The notes: generated by a model from the letters alone, not told the origin. Counted from the stretch's first letter, positions 34,782 through 44,319 are shown. The stretch is 64,000 nt of DNA from an uncultured Eubacteriales bacterium (GCA_900545175.1 UQYF01000001.1:1-64000), one strand, 5' to 3'. Numbers and translations are program-made.

Positions 34782-36002
34782 GTGGATTCATCTAATATTG
34801 AAGCTATTGTAAAACAGGTATTAAAAGAAATGACAGGAGGACAGACAGAGCAGCCTGCACAGGCAGCACAGTCCACAGGAAGCACTGCTTCAGCAGTTAT
34901 CCCTAAGACAGCACATGTTGCAATGCTTACATCACTTGAGCATTTTGATGTAAAGGAATTCCCTATTCCGGAGCTTGGAGATGGAGATATTCTTGTAAAG
35001 GTTGAGGGCTGTGGTGTATGTGGTACTGACGCGCATGAGTTTAAGAGAGATCCGTTCAGCCTTATCCCTGTAGCACTTGGACATGAAGGAACAGGCGAGA
35101 TCGTCGCAATGGGTAAGAATGTAAAGAAGGACAGTGCCGGCAAGGATTTACATATCGGAGATAAGGTTGTAACATGTATGATTTTTAAGGATAATCCTGA
35201 TATCACAATGTTCGATCTTAATAAGCAGAATGTAGGCGGAGCTGATGTATACGGACTTCTTCCTGATGATGATGTACATCTTAACGGATGGTTCTCAGAC
35301 TATATTTTTATCAGAGAAGGTTCAACGGTATTCAACGTAAGCGATCTTGATCTTGATTCAAGAATACTTATTGAGCCATGTGCGGTTTTAGTACATGCTG
35401 TAGAGAGAGCTAAGACAACTAATATTCTTCGTTTTAACTCAAGAGTAGTTGTTCAGGGATGCGGCCCTATCGGTCTTATCTGTATCGCAGTATTAAGAAC
35501 AATGGGTATCGAGAATATTGTTGCGGTTGACGGCGAAGCTAAGAGACTTGAGTTCGCTAAGATGATGGGTGCAACAAAGACAGTTAACTTTAAAGAGCAT
35601 AAGGGAATTGAGGCTCTTACAGGTGCAGTTGAAGCAAGCTTTGACGGACATCTTGCAGACTTTGCTTTCCAGTGTACAGGCTCACCTGTTGCGCACAGCA
35701 ATATCTATAAGTTCATCCGTAACGGTGGTGGTTTATGTGAGCTTGGTTTCTTCATCAATGGAGGAGATGCTACAATCAATCCTCATTTTGATATCTGCTC
35801 AAAGGAAATCACAACAGTCGGTTCATGGGTATATACACTCAGAGATTATGCTACAACATTCGATTTCTTAAAGAGAGCTAAGGGTATCGGTCTTCCGATA
35901 GAGAAGCTTATAACACACAAGTTCCCACTTGAGGAGATTAACGAGGCACTTAAGACTAACTTAAAGATGGAAGGACTTAAGATAGCGATTGTCAATAAGT
36001 AG
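34782..36002 (+). CDS. Zinc-type alcohol dehydrogenase with encapsulation helix
   Basis: A 406-residue medium-chain dehydrogenase of the GroES-like/Rossmann build. The catalytic zinc site shows CGVCGTDAHEF and GHEGTGE; the NAD site is GCGPIGLICIAVL. The four-Cys structural zinc loop of classical members is missing. An N-terminal extension of about 45 residues starts with an amphipathic helix (DSSNIEAIVKQVLKEM) and an Ala/Gln-rich linker, a cargo tag. It could reduce lactaldehyde or propionaldehyde and so regenerate NAD. GTG 34782 follows CGGAGG. Confidence 0.92.
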   Translation: MDSSNIEAIVKQVLKEMTGGQTEQPAQAAQSTGSTASAVIPKTAHVAMLTSLEHFDVKEFPIPELGDGDILVKVEGCGVCGTDAHEFKRDPFSLIPVALGHEGTGEIVAMGKNVKKDSAGKDLHIGDKVVTCMIFKDNPDITMFDLNKQNVGGADVYGLLPDDDVHLNGWFSDYIFIREGSTVFNVSDLDLDSRILIEPCAVLVHAVERAKTTNILRFNSRVVVQGCGPIGLICIAVLRTMGIENIVAVDGEAKRLEFAKMMGATKTVNFKEHKGIEALTGAVEASFDGHLADFAFQCTGSPVAHSNIYKFIRNGGGLCELGFFINGGDATINPHFDICSKEITTVGSWVYTLRDYATTFDFLKRAKGIGLPIEKLITHKFPLEEINEALKTNLKMEGLKIAIVNK

Positions 36003-36036
36003 CATTTGGTTAGCATCACAGAGAAGAGGATAGATT

Positions 36037-36351
36037 ATGGCACAGGCAGTCGGACTATTAGAAGTATATGGTCTTGTCGCAGCATTTGTTGCAGGTGATG
36101 CAGGATGCAAGGCGGCGGATGTTACAATGGAGACATTTGATAAGAATAAGCCTGCCAATGCGGATAAGCTGCCGGTACCGCTTTTAGTTACCGTGAAGTT
36201 CCGTGGCAGTATATCGGCTGTGAGAGCTGCTATGGATGCAGCTAAGCTTGCGGCAGAAGGTGTGACGGGAGTTGCATCGGAGTATGTTATTCCGGCACCG
36301 GAGGATGATGTGGAGAAGCTTTTAAAGTTATCTGCACTTGACAAGAGTTAA
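36037..36351 (+). CDS. BMC-domain shell protein with loop insertion
   Basis: A 104-residue single BMC-domain protein: QAVGLLEVYGLVAAFVAGDA at the start and VRAAMDAAKLAAEG later. Between beta strands it has an insertion (DKNKPANADKLPVPLLV) not present in the canonical tiles downstream. Probably a minor hexamer. ATG 36037 follows GAGAAGAGG. Confidence 0.9.
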   Translation: MAQAVGLLEVYGLVAAFVAGDAGCKAADVTMETFDKNKPANADKLPVPLLVTVKFRGSISAVRAAMDAAKLAAEGVTGVASEYVIPAPEDDVEKLLKLSALDKS

Positions 36352-36452
36352 TCATGTTATAAAAGCCTTATGGCATATAAGAAAGCATGACAACATAAAG
36401 CATAATACATGAAATTAAATCAGAATATATTTTATCCAAGGAGGACAATAAA

Positions 36453-36731
36453 ATGGCACAGGAAGCATTAGGAATGATCGAGACAAGAGGTCTTGTAGCA
36501 GCAGTAGAGGCAGCAGATGCAATGGTTAAGGCAGCAGAGGTTTCACTTGTAGGAACAGAAAAGATTGGTTCCGGACTCGTAAGTGTTATGGTAAGAGGAG
36601 ATGTAGGCGCAGTTAACGCCGCAGTTGATGCAGGAAAGACAAGCGCAGCAAGACTTGGAGAGGTTGTTGCTACACATGTAATCCCAAGACCACATGCAGA
36701 TGTAGAGAAGATTCTTCCAAAGCTTAAATAA
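36453..36731 (+). CDS. BMC-H shell protein, PduA/EutM-like, copy 1
   Basis: A 92-residue canonical hexamer-forming shell protein (EALGMIETRGLVAAVEAADA at the start; KIGSGLVSVMVRGDVGAVNA in the middle). ATG 36453 follows GGAGGACAAT. It is nearly identical to the copy at 37138 in both protein and ribosome-site region, a recent tandem duplication. Likely the bulk shell tile. Confidence 0.95.
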   Translation: MAQEALGMIETRGLVAAVEAADAMVKAAEVSLVGTEKIGSGLVSVMVRGDVGAVNAAVDAGKTSAARLGEVVATHVIPRPHADVEKILPKLK

Positions 36732-36743
36732 GGAGCATAATCG

Positions 36744-37037
36744 ATGAAGTCTATTGGCTTAGTTGAAGTACCAAGTGTCACGGCAGCCATTGATTGTCTT
36801 GATATCATGTGCAAGACAGCGGATGTTGAGTTTGTGACCTGGGAGCGTAAGTTAGGAGGCCGCCTTGTCACAGTGATTGTTACAGGAAATGTATCAGCAT
36901 GTACAGAGGCAGTCGAGGCTGCATATGCAAAAGCTATAAAAAAGCCTGTTGCAAAAGCAGTGATAGCTAATCCTTGTGACGAGGTTGTAAGAATACTCAA
37001 TCTCAGCGCAAGCAGAATGACAAAGAAGAATCAATAA
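36744..37037 (+). CDS. BMC-H shell protein, divergent
   Basis: A 97-residue BMC-domain protein (MKSIGLVEVPSVTAAIDCLD, then VIVTGNVSACTEAVEAAYAK) with a short basic C-terminal tail (SRMTKKNQ). It sits between the two canonical copies. Cys residues in its first helix set it apart. Minor shell tile. Confidence 0.9.
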   Translation: MKSIGLVEVPSVTAAIDCLDIMCKTADVEFVTWERKLGGRLVTVIVTGNVSACTEAVEAAYAKAIKKPVAKAVIANPCDEVVRILNLSASRMTKKNQ

Positions 37038-37137
37038 TTGCCAAAAGGACTTGGGCATATTATGACGGATTCGCTTTTGTAAAAAAGAAATTTGCAGGAT
37101 ATATATTTTTTATTTTGAATTTATGGAGGACAATAAA

Positions 37138-37416
37138 ATGGCACAGGAAGCATTAGGAATGATCGAGACAAGAGGACTTGTAGCAGCAGTAGAGGCAGCA
37201 GATGCAATGTTAAAGGCTGCTAATGTAACACTTGTAGGAACAGAGAAGATTGGTTCCGGACTTGTAAGCGTTATGGTAAGAGGAGATGTCGGAGCTGTTA
37301 ACGCAGCAGTTGATACAGGTGCCGCTACAGCAGCAAGACTTGGCGAAGTTGTTGCAAAGCATGTAATCCCAAGACCACACGCAGATGTGGAGAAGATTCT
37401 TCCGGTTTTAAAATAA
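37138..37416 (+). CDS. BMC-H shell protein, PduA/EutM-like, copy 2
   Basis: A 92-residue twin of the protein at 36453, differing mainly in a few helix positions (LKAANVTLV; TGAATAARLG). ATG 37138 is chosen by analogy with copy 1; the ATG at 37123 lies within the ribosome-site region. An AT-rich gap of about 100 bases precedes it. Confidence 0.95.
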   Translation: MAQEALGMIETRGLVAAVEAADAMLKAANVTLVGTEKIGSGLVSVMVRGDVGAVNAAVDTGAATAARLGEVVAKHVIPRPHADVEKILPVLK

Positions 37417-37483
37417 TCAGAGAAGATTACAGATAGTATTTTAGTATTAATGCTAAGAAGAATTAACGTATGTGAGGCAGAGC

Positions 37484-37762
37484 ATGATAGTCGGAAAAGT
37501 CGTAGGTAGTCTGGTATCTACCAGAAAGAATGATAACTTGATTGGCAGCAAATTTATGATAATCGAGCCTCTTGCAAAGATGCAGTCAGCATCTTTGCAA
37601 GGAGAAAATTGCCGTATTGTAGCGGTTGACAATATTGGTGCCGGTATTGGTGAGACGGTACTTGTTGCCACAGGAAGTGCTGCAAGGGTTGGATGCGGTA
37701 TGCCGGATGCACCTATCGATGCAGCAATCGTTGGTATTGTAGATGATGGTATGGGGCTCTAA
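37484..37762 (+). CDS. EutN/CcmL-like pentameric vertex protein
   Basis: A 92-residue BMC-P protein (MIVGKVVGSLVSTRKNDNLI, then IVAVDNIGAGIGETVLVATG) that caps shell vertices. ATG 37484 is used because the protein family begins at this Met; the GTG at 37472 is less likely. Confidence 0.93.
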   Translation: MIVGKVVGSLVSTRKNDNLIGSKFMIIEPLAKMQSASLQGENCRIVAVDNIGAGIGETVLVATGSAARVGCGMPDAPIDAAIVGIVDDGMGL

Positions 37763-37782
37763 GCTTTGAAGGAGAAATTACA

Positions 37783-39117
37783 ATGAGCATGAATATTAAT
37801 GAACTGGGCAGAATCATGAGAGAAAATGGTATTGTCGGCGCAGGCGGAGCGGGATTCCCAAGCTATGCAAAGCTTAACGAAAAAGCTGATACCATTATCC
37901 TCAACTGTGCTGAGTGTGAGCCGCTTTTAAAGCTCCACAGACAGGTGCTTGAAAAATATGCATTTGAGATAATGACTGCACTTACTGCAGTCAAAGAGGC
38001 AACGCAGGCGGAGCGTGTCATAATCGCTGTCAAGCCTGCATATAAAGGAGCAGTGGAAGCAGTTAAAGCTAATCTGTCATCCTTTAAGGATATATCAATC
38101 GGTTACCTTCCTGAGGTATACCCTGCAGGTGATGAGGTAATCACAATCTATGAGACAACAGGAAGAGTGGTTGCTCCGGGAGCAATTCCTATTTCTGTAG
38201 GCTGTATTGTATATAATGTTGAGACAATGCTTAATCTTTATTTTGCAATGACAGCAGATAAGCCTGTAACAACAAAATACATAACAATAGCAGGTGAAGT
38301 TAAAAAGCCTGTCACATTAAAGGTTCCTCTTGGAATGACTGTCAATGAACTTATTGAACTTGCAGGCGGAGTTACAGTGGATGACCCTGTATATATAAGC
38401 GGTGGTCCTATGACAGGAAGAATATGCAATGGCTTTGATACAATAACCAAGACTTCCAATGCGATACTTGTAATGCCTAAGGATCATTATATTGTACTTA
38501 AGCGTTCACAGAGCACAAAGGTAAATGTTAAGAGAGCAATGGCTTCCTGCTGTCAGTGCCAGATGTGTACTGATCTTTGTCCGAGACATCTTCTCGGACA
38601 TCCTATAACACCGCATATGTTCATGCGCTCTGTATCAAGTGGAACAGCGCAGGACATCAAGCCTTTGCTTGATACAATGTTCTGTTCGGCATGTGGACTT
38701 TGTGAGATGTATTCCTGTGGACAGGGTCTGTCTCCAAGAACACTGATTGGCGAATACAAGGGTGCATTAAGAAAGAACGGAGTGCCTGTTCCTAAGGATG
38801 CAGTGCTTAAGCCTGTAGCACCTTACAGAAACGAGAGAAGAGTTCCTATGGAGCGTCTCACAGCAAGAATAGGTCTTACAAGATATGATGTACCGGCACC
38901 GATGGTTGATGAGGAAGTTAAGGCAAAAGCAGTTAAGATTCAGCTTACTCAGCATATAGGTGCGCCTGCTAAGGCATTTGTTGCCGTAGGTGACAAGGTA
39001 GCAGCCGGACAGCCTATCGGTGGTGCCGATGATGACAAGTTAGGTGTTAAGATACATGCAACAATAAGCGGTACGGTAACGGATGTAAATGATAAGTTCG
39101 TTACAATTAAGGCTTAG
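37783..39117 (+). CDS. PduS-like Fe-S/flavin redox protein
   Basis: A 444-residue RnfC/PduS-type protein. It has an N-terminal NADH/FMN-binding part (GIVGAGGAGFPSYAKL), an SLBB domain (TLKVPLGMTVNELIELAGG), and two [4Fe-4S] motifs, CCQCQMCTDLCP and FCSACGLCEMYSC, near residues 255-310. It is thought to pass electrons across the shell, together with the PduT-like protein encoded next. ATG 37783 follows GAAGGAG. Confidence 0.94.
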   Translation: MSMNINELGRIMRENGIVGAGGAGFPSYAKLNEKADTIILNCAECEPLLKLHRQVLEKYAFEIMTALTAVKEATQAERVIIAVKPAYKGAVEAVKANLSSFKDISIGYLPEVYPAGDEVITIYETTGRVVAPGAIPISVGCIVYNVETMLNLYFAMTADKPVTTKYITIAGEVKKPVTLKVPLGMTVNELIELAGGVTVDDPVYISGGPMTGRICNGFDTITKTSNAILVMPKDHYIVLKRSQSTKVNVKRAMASCCQCQMCTDLCPRHLLGHPITPHMFMRSVSSGTAQDIKPLLDTMFCSACGLCEMYSCGQGLSPRTLIGEYKGALRKNGVPVPKDAVLKPVAPYRNERRVPMERLTARIGLTRYDVPAPMVDEEVKAKAVKIQLTQHIGAPAKAFVAVGDKVAAGQPIGGADDDKLGVKIHATISGTVTDVNDKFVTIKA

Positions 39118-39127
39118 GAGGATTATT

Positions 39128-39676
39128 ATGAGCAAAGCAATTGGAATGGTAGAATACAGGACAGTCTCGACAGGTGTACAGGCAGCGGATATTATGCTTA
39201 AGACATCAAGCGTTGATATCTTAGAGTCCTCCGTTGTATGTCCCGGCAAATATATTGTCATCATTACAGGTGATTTATCGGCAGTAAAAGCAGCAGTAGA
39301 TGCTTCTAAGACAAGATTTTCAGCAGAGCTTATCGACAGCTTTGTGCTTGGAAATCCGGATGAAGCGATTTTCTCTGCAATATATGGTGCTACAGAGGTT
39401 AAGGATGTAAAGGCACTTGGTATTTTAGAGACATTTTCAGCAGCCTCTATTATTGTAGCGGCAGATGCTGCAGCGAAGACTTCGCAGGTAGAGCTTATAG
39501 AGCTGCGCCTTGCAAGAGGTATGTGCGGAAAGTCATATCTTATGCTTACAGGTGAAGTTGCAGCTGTAACAGCGGCAATAGAGAAGGCTAAAGCATCCGT
39601 TGCAGACAATGGAATGTTCTTAGAATCTTCTGTGATTGCTAACCCTGATAAGAGATTGTGGGATACAATACTTTAA
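39128..39676 (+). CDS. BMC-T shell protein, PduT-like
   Basis: A 182-residue tandem BMC-domain protein forming trimers. Cys38 in SSVVCPGKY matches the residue that binds a central [4Fe-4S] cluster in PduT, so electron transfer across the shell with PduS is likely. ATG 39128 follows GGAGGATT; the second BMC domain begins near residue 97 (ALGILETFSAASIIVAADA). Confidence 0.93.
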   Translation: MSKAIGMVEYRTVSTGVQAADIMLKTSSVDILESSVVCPGKYIVIITGDLSAVKAAVDASKTRFSAELIDSFVLGNPDEAIFSAIYGATEVKDVKALGILETFSAASIIVAADAAAKTSQVELIELRLARGMCGKSYLMLTGEVAAVTAAIEKAKASVADNGMFLESSVIANPDKRLWDTIL

Positions 39677-39731
39677 TAGTTTGGTTTATTATCACGATAT
39701 AGGCTATATAAAATGGGTGGATGGTTAGATT

Positions 39732-40499
39732 ATGCTGGCAATAGAGAGAAGAAATGCGATATTGGCGAGACTTCAGGAGGAAAAGAAGGTTGTAGTCAGC
39801 GACCTGAGTGAATTATACAATGTAACTGAGGAGACTATAAGAAGGGATCTTGAGAAGCTTGAAGCAGAAGGACTTGCCAAAAAGACTTATGGTGGTGCTG
39901 TTATAAATGAAAGCCTGAACACGGATCTTCCGTATACAGTGCGAAAAAAATCAAATGTTGCCGGCAAACAGATAATTGGTGAGATGCTTGGCGGAATGAT
40001 TTCCGATGGCGACCATATTATTCTTGATGCCAGTTCAACGGCTCTTTTTGTTGCAAAGAGCATTAAGAGTAAAAAGAATCTTACGATTATAACCAATTCA
40101 ATAGAAATTATGCTTGAGCTTTCCGACAGGAAGGGATGGAAAATCCTTTCCACCGGAGGCTCAATGAAAGATGGTTCGCTGTCTCTTGTCGGATATCAGA
40201 CAATCAGAATGATTAATTCATTCAATGTCGATATGGCTGTTTTCTCGGTTAAAGGAATTGATTTGCGGCATGGAATGACAGATTCAAATGAGAGCGATGC
40301 ACAGGTTAAGATGGCATTGCTTGAAGCAGGAAAAAAGAAAATCCTTGCTGTTGACAGTTCAAAGTTTGACAAAATATCCTTTACGAAGGTGGGAGAATTC
40401 AGAGAGGTGGATATGGTAGTCACGGATACCAGACCATCGCAGGAGTGGATGCAGAAGTTTGATGCTGCCGGAGTAGAGGTTATATATCCACAGGAATAG
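39732..40499 (+). CDS. DeoR-family transcriptional regulator
   Basis: A 255-residue repressor-type protein. It has an N-terminal DeoR helix-turn-helix (RNAILARLQEEKKVVVSDLS, then TEETIRRDLEKLE) and a C-terminal sugar-phosphate isomerase-like sensor (DGDHIILDASSTALFVAKSI; GSLSLVGYQT). It is inside the locus and probably controls it, sensing a phosphorylated sugar such as fuculose- or rhamnulose-1-phosphate (inferred). ATG 39732 has a GGTGGATGG ribosome site. Confidence 0.94.
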   Translation: MLAIERRNAILARLQEEKKVVVSDLSELYNVTEETIRRDLEKLEAEGLAKKTYGGAVINESLNTDLPYTVRKKSNVAGKQIIGEMLGGMISDGDHIILDASSTALFVAKSIKSKKNLTIITNSIEIMLELSDRKGWKILSTGGSMKDGSLSLVGYQTIRMINSFNVDMAVFSVKGIDLRHGMTDSNESDAQVKMALLEAGKKKILAVDSSKFDKISFTKVGEFREVDMVVTDTRPSQEWMQKFDAAGVEVIYPQE

Positions 40500-40553
40500 A
40501 ATAAGCGATTATTAATTACATCAAAATGATATTCCTGTATGGAGGTTGGGATA

Positions 40554-41699
40554 ATGAAGAGATTTAAAATTAAGACAGAGGTATGCTTTTCGGAGAATGC
40601 GATAGATGCACTGTCTGAGATAAAGAACAAGAGAGCTGTTATTATAACAGATTCTTTTATGTCAAGTTCAGGTGCGGCAAAGAGAATTGCTGATAAGCTT
40701 ACAGGCTGCATCAGTGTTGATATATTTGATCAGGTTCGTCCTGATCCGCCTATAGAGATGGTTGTTGCAGGAGTTAAGTTCCTTACAGAGCATCAGGCGG
40801 ATGTTGTTGTTGCTCTTGGTGGGGGTTCATCGATAGATGCTGCCAAGGGAGTTGTCCTGATGATGAAGAAGACACGTCCTGAGCAGAAGATATCGCTTAT
40901 CGCAATACCTACAACAAGCGGTACAGGTTCGGAAGTTACCGAGTTTGCGGTTATCACTGATAAAGAGAGAGGAATTAAGTATCCACTTGTAGATGAAGAG
41001 CTGCTCCCGGATATGGCGATACTTGATCCGTCTCTTGTTGTGACTGCACCGCCTTCAGTGACAGCGGATACAGGCTTTGATGTAATAACACATGCACTTG
41101 AGGCGTATGTATCTACTAATGCTTCGGATGCTTCGGATGCATTGGCTGAAAAGGCATTGGAGCTTGCTTTTGAATATCTTCCGAAGGCTTATAAAAACGG
41201 AAATGACCTTGTAGCAAGAGAGAAGATGCATTCGGCATCATGTCTTGCAGGTATGGCATTTAATGCGGTCAGCCTTGGCGTCAACCATGGTATTGCACAT
41301 CAGCTCGGTGCTAAGTTCCATATACCTCATGGAAGAGCCAATGCCATGCTCCTTCCTTTTGTAATTGAGTTCAATGCAGATTTAGAAGGACATTTCGGCG
41401 AGGCGGATTCACAAGCAGCAGTTAGATATGCCAAGGTAGCTAAGAGAATAGGTCTTCCATGCAATAATGTGAGAATGGGAGTTCTCTCGCTTGTAAATGA
41501 ATTGTCATATATGTTAGACATGATGAAGGTTCCGAGAACCCTAAGTGCCGCAGGTGTCAATGAGAGCGATTATAAAGCTGTGAAGGCGGATATACTTAGA
41601 GCCGCTGTTGCAGATCCATGTACGGCAACTAATCCAAGACATGTCGGTGAAGCGGATGTTGAGCTTATTGTCAACAAGCTTATTGACTGGAATTTATAG
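40554..41699 (+). CDS. Iron-containing alcohol dehydrogenase
   Basis: A 381-residue group III dehydrogenase of the FucO/PduQ type. It has the NAD-binding VVALGGGSSIDAAKG and TTSGTGSEVT, and metal-binding residues in ITHALEAYVS, NAVSLGVNHGIAHQLG and IPHGRANA. It could reduce propionaldehyde to propanol or lactaldehyde to propanediol. ATG 40554 is chosen because GGAGG lies at 40541; the ATG at 40539 overlaps it. A strong terminator follows. Confidence 0.95.
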   Translation: MKRFKIKTEVCFSENAIDALSEIKNKRAVIITDSFMSSSGAAKRIADKLTGCISVDIFDQVRPDPPIEMVVAGVKFLTEHQADVVVALGGGSSIDAAKGVVLMMKKTRPEQKISLIAIPTTSGTGSEVTEFAVITDKERGIKYPLVDEELLPDMAILDPSLVVTAPPSVTADTGFDVITHALEAYVSTNASDASDALAEKALELAFEYLPKAYKNGNDLVAREKMHSASCLAGMAFNAVSLGVNHGIAHQLGAKFHIPHGRANAMLLPFVIEFNADLEGHFGEADSQAAVRYAKVAKRIGLPCNNVRMGVLSLVNELSYMLDMMKVPRTLSAAGVNESDYKAVKADILRAAVADPCTATNPRHVGEADVELIVNKLIDWNL

Positions 41700-41761
41700 T
41701 TTTTTAATAATTTCCGAGACTTTTTAATAAATTAGTTGTTTTTTTTAAGAAGATGATATAA

Positions 41762-41796
41762 AATACTTGTGGTAGCATACCGCAAGTATTTTTTTG
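41762..41796 (+). terminator. Terminator of the microcompartment operon
   Basis: AATACTTG-GGTA pairs with TACC-CAAGTATT (one mismatch), followed by a long T run at 41789-41795. Confidence 0.93.
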
Positions 41797-41868
41797 CATA
41801 TTTTTATATACATGCATGTATGCATACTTATATGTGTACATAATGGAGGCAGAGGGGAAAGAATAATT

Positions 41869-42441
41869 ATGAGAGATATTATATTTAGGAATTTTAGTGA
41901 TATGAACATATATCAATGCATTGTATGGTTTTTTATATACAGCTTTCTTGGCTGGTGCATGGAGTGCGTTGTCATAAGGGTTCAGCTTGGATACTGGGAG
42001 AACAGAGGCTTTGCAAAGCTTCCGTTTTGCGTGATTTACGGTTTTGGCTGTGTGGGTGCATTCACACTTTTTGCTCCGTTTGCAAAATATCCGCTGGCAC
42101 TTTTCTTAGCAGGCTGTATAGGCGGAACAATATTTGAATACATAGTTGCGATGGTCATGATAAGACTGTTTGGAGAGCTTTGGTGGAATTATGACCATAA
42201 ACGCTTTAACTATAAAGGAATACTCTGCCTGCAAAGTTCATTTGCGTGGGGTGTCATTTGTGTATTGCTGTTTATGGTAATTAATGTTAGAATAAAGTAT
42301 ATGGTGCATGCTATTAACCCTGTCATTGTCAGACCTTTGGCGATAGTTCTTTTTGTATCTTATACAATAGATTTTGCCCATCAGTTTTATTGTTCCATAA
42401 AAGACAAGAACAGTGAAAAAAATACGGAGCGGATGGCATAG
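41869..42441 (+). CDS. Putative ABC-transporter-permease-like membrane protein (CmpB type)
   Basis: A 190-residue membrane protein with about five segments; FLGWCMECVVIRVQLGYWEN and NRGFAKLPFCVIYGFG are typical of the family annotated as putative ABC transporter (ABC_trans_CmpB). No ATPase is near. ATG 41869 is preceded by a purine-rich GGAGGCAGAGGGG; the frame upstream runs into the terminator. Function unknown. Confidence 0.85.
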   Translation: MRDIIFRNFSDMNIYQCIVWFFIYSFLGWCMECVVIRVQLGYWENRGFAKLPFCVIYGFGCVGAFTLFAPFAKYPLALFLAGCIGGTIFEYIVAMVMIRLFGELWWNYDHKRFNYKGILCLQSSFAWGVICVLLFMVINVRIKYMVHAINPVIVRPLAIVLFVSYTIDFAHQFYCSIKDKNSEKNTERMA

Positions 42442-42471
42442 CATACTTTTTGTTGAAAAGAGCCTGCATTA

Positions 42472-44307
42472 ATGAAAAATCTTGTGAAAGATAATTTTAC
42501 TTTACTGAAAAAGTGCGGAAAGACACTGGTGATATTTGAGCTTATCTATAAGATGGTTGCAGTCGCCATGTTTTATCCGCTTTTTTTGCTGTTATTTAAT
42601 ATAAGTCTTAAATTAGCCGGAATCAAATATCTTACAAACGGCTATATCCTGAGATATTTTACTAATCCGTTTACAATCATTATGATTATTTTGCTTGTAC
42701 TTCTCATAGCAGTATATAATTTTTTTGAAAAATGTTGTATATCAGTATTGATAGAAGCGGGTGTGATTGGAGAGAAAGTAAATGTGTTAAATGCTTTTTA
42801 TGCAGGATCACTTAATTTTCGCGCAAAATTCAGGATACGCAATGTCTCGTTGATTTTATACGAGATATTTTTGTTTTCTTTTTCAAACATTATTATTCTT
42901 GGTCTTATCATGACTAACCTTACACTGCCTGAATTTATAACGAGGGCATTCGGAAGCAGAAATATGATGTATCTTGTCATTCTTATTGCATGTTTTGTGC
43001 TTTTTGTGCTTGCGATAAGAGAAATATTTACGCCGGATTATCTCATTTACGGAAGCGAAAATGTGAATGAAGCGTATAAAAGAAGTGCGTCCCTGCTTAA
43101 GGGAAGAACGCTTAGAACTATTCTTCTGATGCTTTTTTGGAATATTATGATAAGTGCTGTCGTAGGTGTTCTTTTTTTGCTCATTTCTGTTATTGTGATT
43201 GTCGGAAGCAGACTTCTCAATTTTACCAGAGCAGGAATGGCAATATATCTTACTGTCATCAAAGGTTTTAAGAATACGATAACACTCATCCTCGTGCTGA
43301 TATCGGCACCGGCATCGTATATTGCAATAACAAGTATGTTCTTCCGCTATAGAAAAGAGCTTGGAAGAGTATGGAGAGTATCTGATAATACCAAAAAAGT
43401 CATAGATAAACCTATAGTGATAAAGCTATGGGGCAAAGCATGTACTATTTTCGCCACGGTTATAGCCGGTGTTATGATTTGCGTATATATATTTATGGGT
43501 GTTGCAAAGAATCCTTTTGCAAAGGTCGAGCTTTTGAAGGTGCCTGATATAAGCGCACATAGAGGAAGTTCGATAAATGCGCCTGAGAATACGATGTCGG
43601 CTTTTAAACAGGCTCTCTATGACCTTGCAGATTATGTGGAACTGGATGTACATCTGACATCGGATAATGTTGTGGTTGTCATGCATGATTCAAGCTTAAA
43701 AAGAACGACAGGTCTTAATAAAAATATATGGCAGGTATCATATAGCAGGATTAAGGAATTAGATGCAGGAGGCTGGTTCTCTCAGGTCTATGAAGGAGAG
43801 CCGGTTCCAACATTGGAAGAGGTTATAAAGGAAATTGGCCCTTTTGCAAAGCTGAATATTGAAATAAAATATAACAAAAAGGAAAGTGACATCACGAAAT
43901 ATGTAGTTGATATAATTGAGCGCAATGATTTTGTTGACAGATGCGTGGTCACATCCTCAGATTATACAGTATTACATGAAGTTAAAGAGTTAAATCCGGA
44001 TATCCAGACAGGCTATGTGCTGTCTGCGGCATATGGTGCATACTATTCAATCGGTTATGTGGATGTGATAAGCATTAACTATTCGTTCGTTAATAAAGCG
44101 CTGGTGGATGCGGTTCACAGGTATGGCAAGGAGATATATGTCTGGACTGTGAATTCGCCATCTGTTGTGAAGTCTCTTGCAAATATGGGAGTTGATAACA
44201 TAATAACGGATGATCCGGTTATGGCGAGGGAAGCTGTATATTCGAGATATACAGGCAAGGAACTGGTCAACATTCTTGACTATGTGTTTTCGATGAACGG
44301 ATATTAA
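42472..44307 (+). CDS. Membrane-anchored glycerophosphodiester phosphodiesterase
   Basis: 611 residues. The first 345 form a membrane domain with about eight segments (GDPD-associated membrane domain); the rest is a GDPD TIM barrel. Catalytic motifs: ISAHRGSSINAPENT, VELDVHLTSD and VVMHDSSLKRTTG. It hydrolyses glycerophosphodiesters to glycerol-3-phosphate and alcohol, probably from lipid turnover, or may act on polyglycerophosphate. It starts 30 bases after the previous gene and is likely cotranscribed. Confidence 0.93.
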   Translation: MKNLVKDNFTLLKKCGKTLVIFELIYKMVAVAMFYPLFLLLFNISLKLAGIKYLTNGYILRYFTNPFTIIMIILLVLLIAVYNFFEKCCISVLIEAGVIGEKVNVLNAFYAGSLNFRAKFRIRNVSLILYEIFLFSFSNIIILGLIMTNLTLPEFITRAFGSRNMMYLVILIACFVLFVLAIREIFTPDYLIYGSENVNEAYKRSASLLKGRTLRTILLMLFWNIMISAVVGVLFLLISVIVIVGSRLLNFTRAGMAIYLTVIKGFKNTITLILVLISAPASYIAITSMFFRYRKELGRVWRVSDNTKKVIDKPIVIKLWGKACTIFATVIAGVMICVYIFMGVAKNPFAKVELLKVPDISAHRGSSINAPENTMSAFKQALYDLADYVELDVHLTSDNVVVVMHDSSLKRTTGLNKNIWQVSYSRIKELDAGGWFSQVYEGEPVPTLEEVIKEIGPFAKLNIEIKYNKKESDITKYVVDIIERNDFVDRCVVTSSDYTVLHEVKELNPDIQTGYVLSAAYGAYYSIGYVDVISINYSFVNKALVDAVHRYGKEIYVWTVNSPSVVKSLANMGVDNIITDDPVMAREAVYSRYTGKELVNILDYVFSMNGY

Positions 44308-44319
44308 AAACAAATTGAT

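Noticed and set aside
39040..39609. Reverse frame of 189 codons opposite the PduT-like gene
   Set aside because: Ser/Ala/Thr-rich shadow of the BMC repeats on the other strand.
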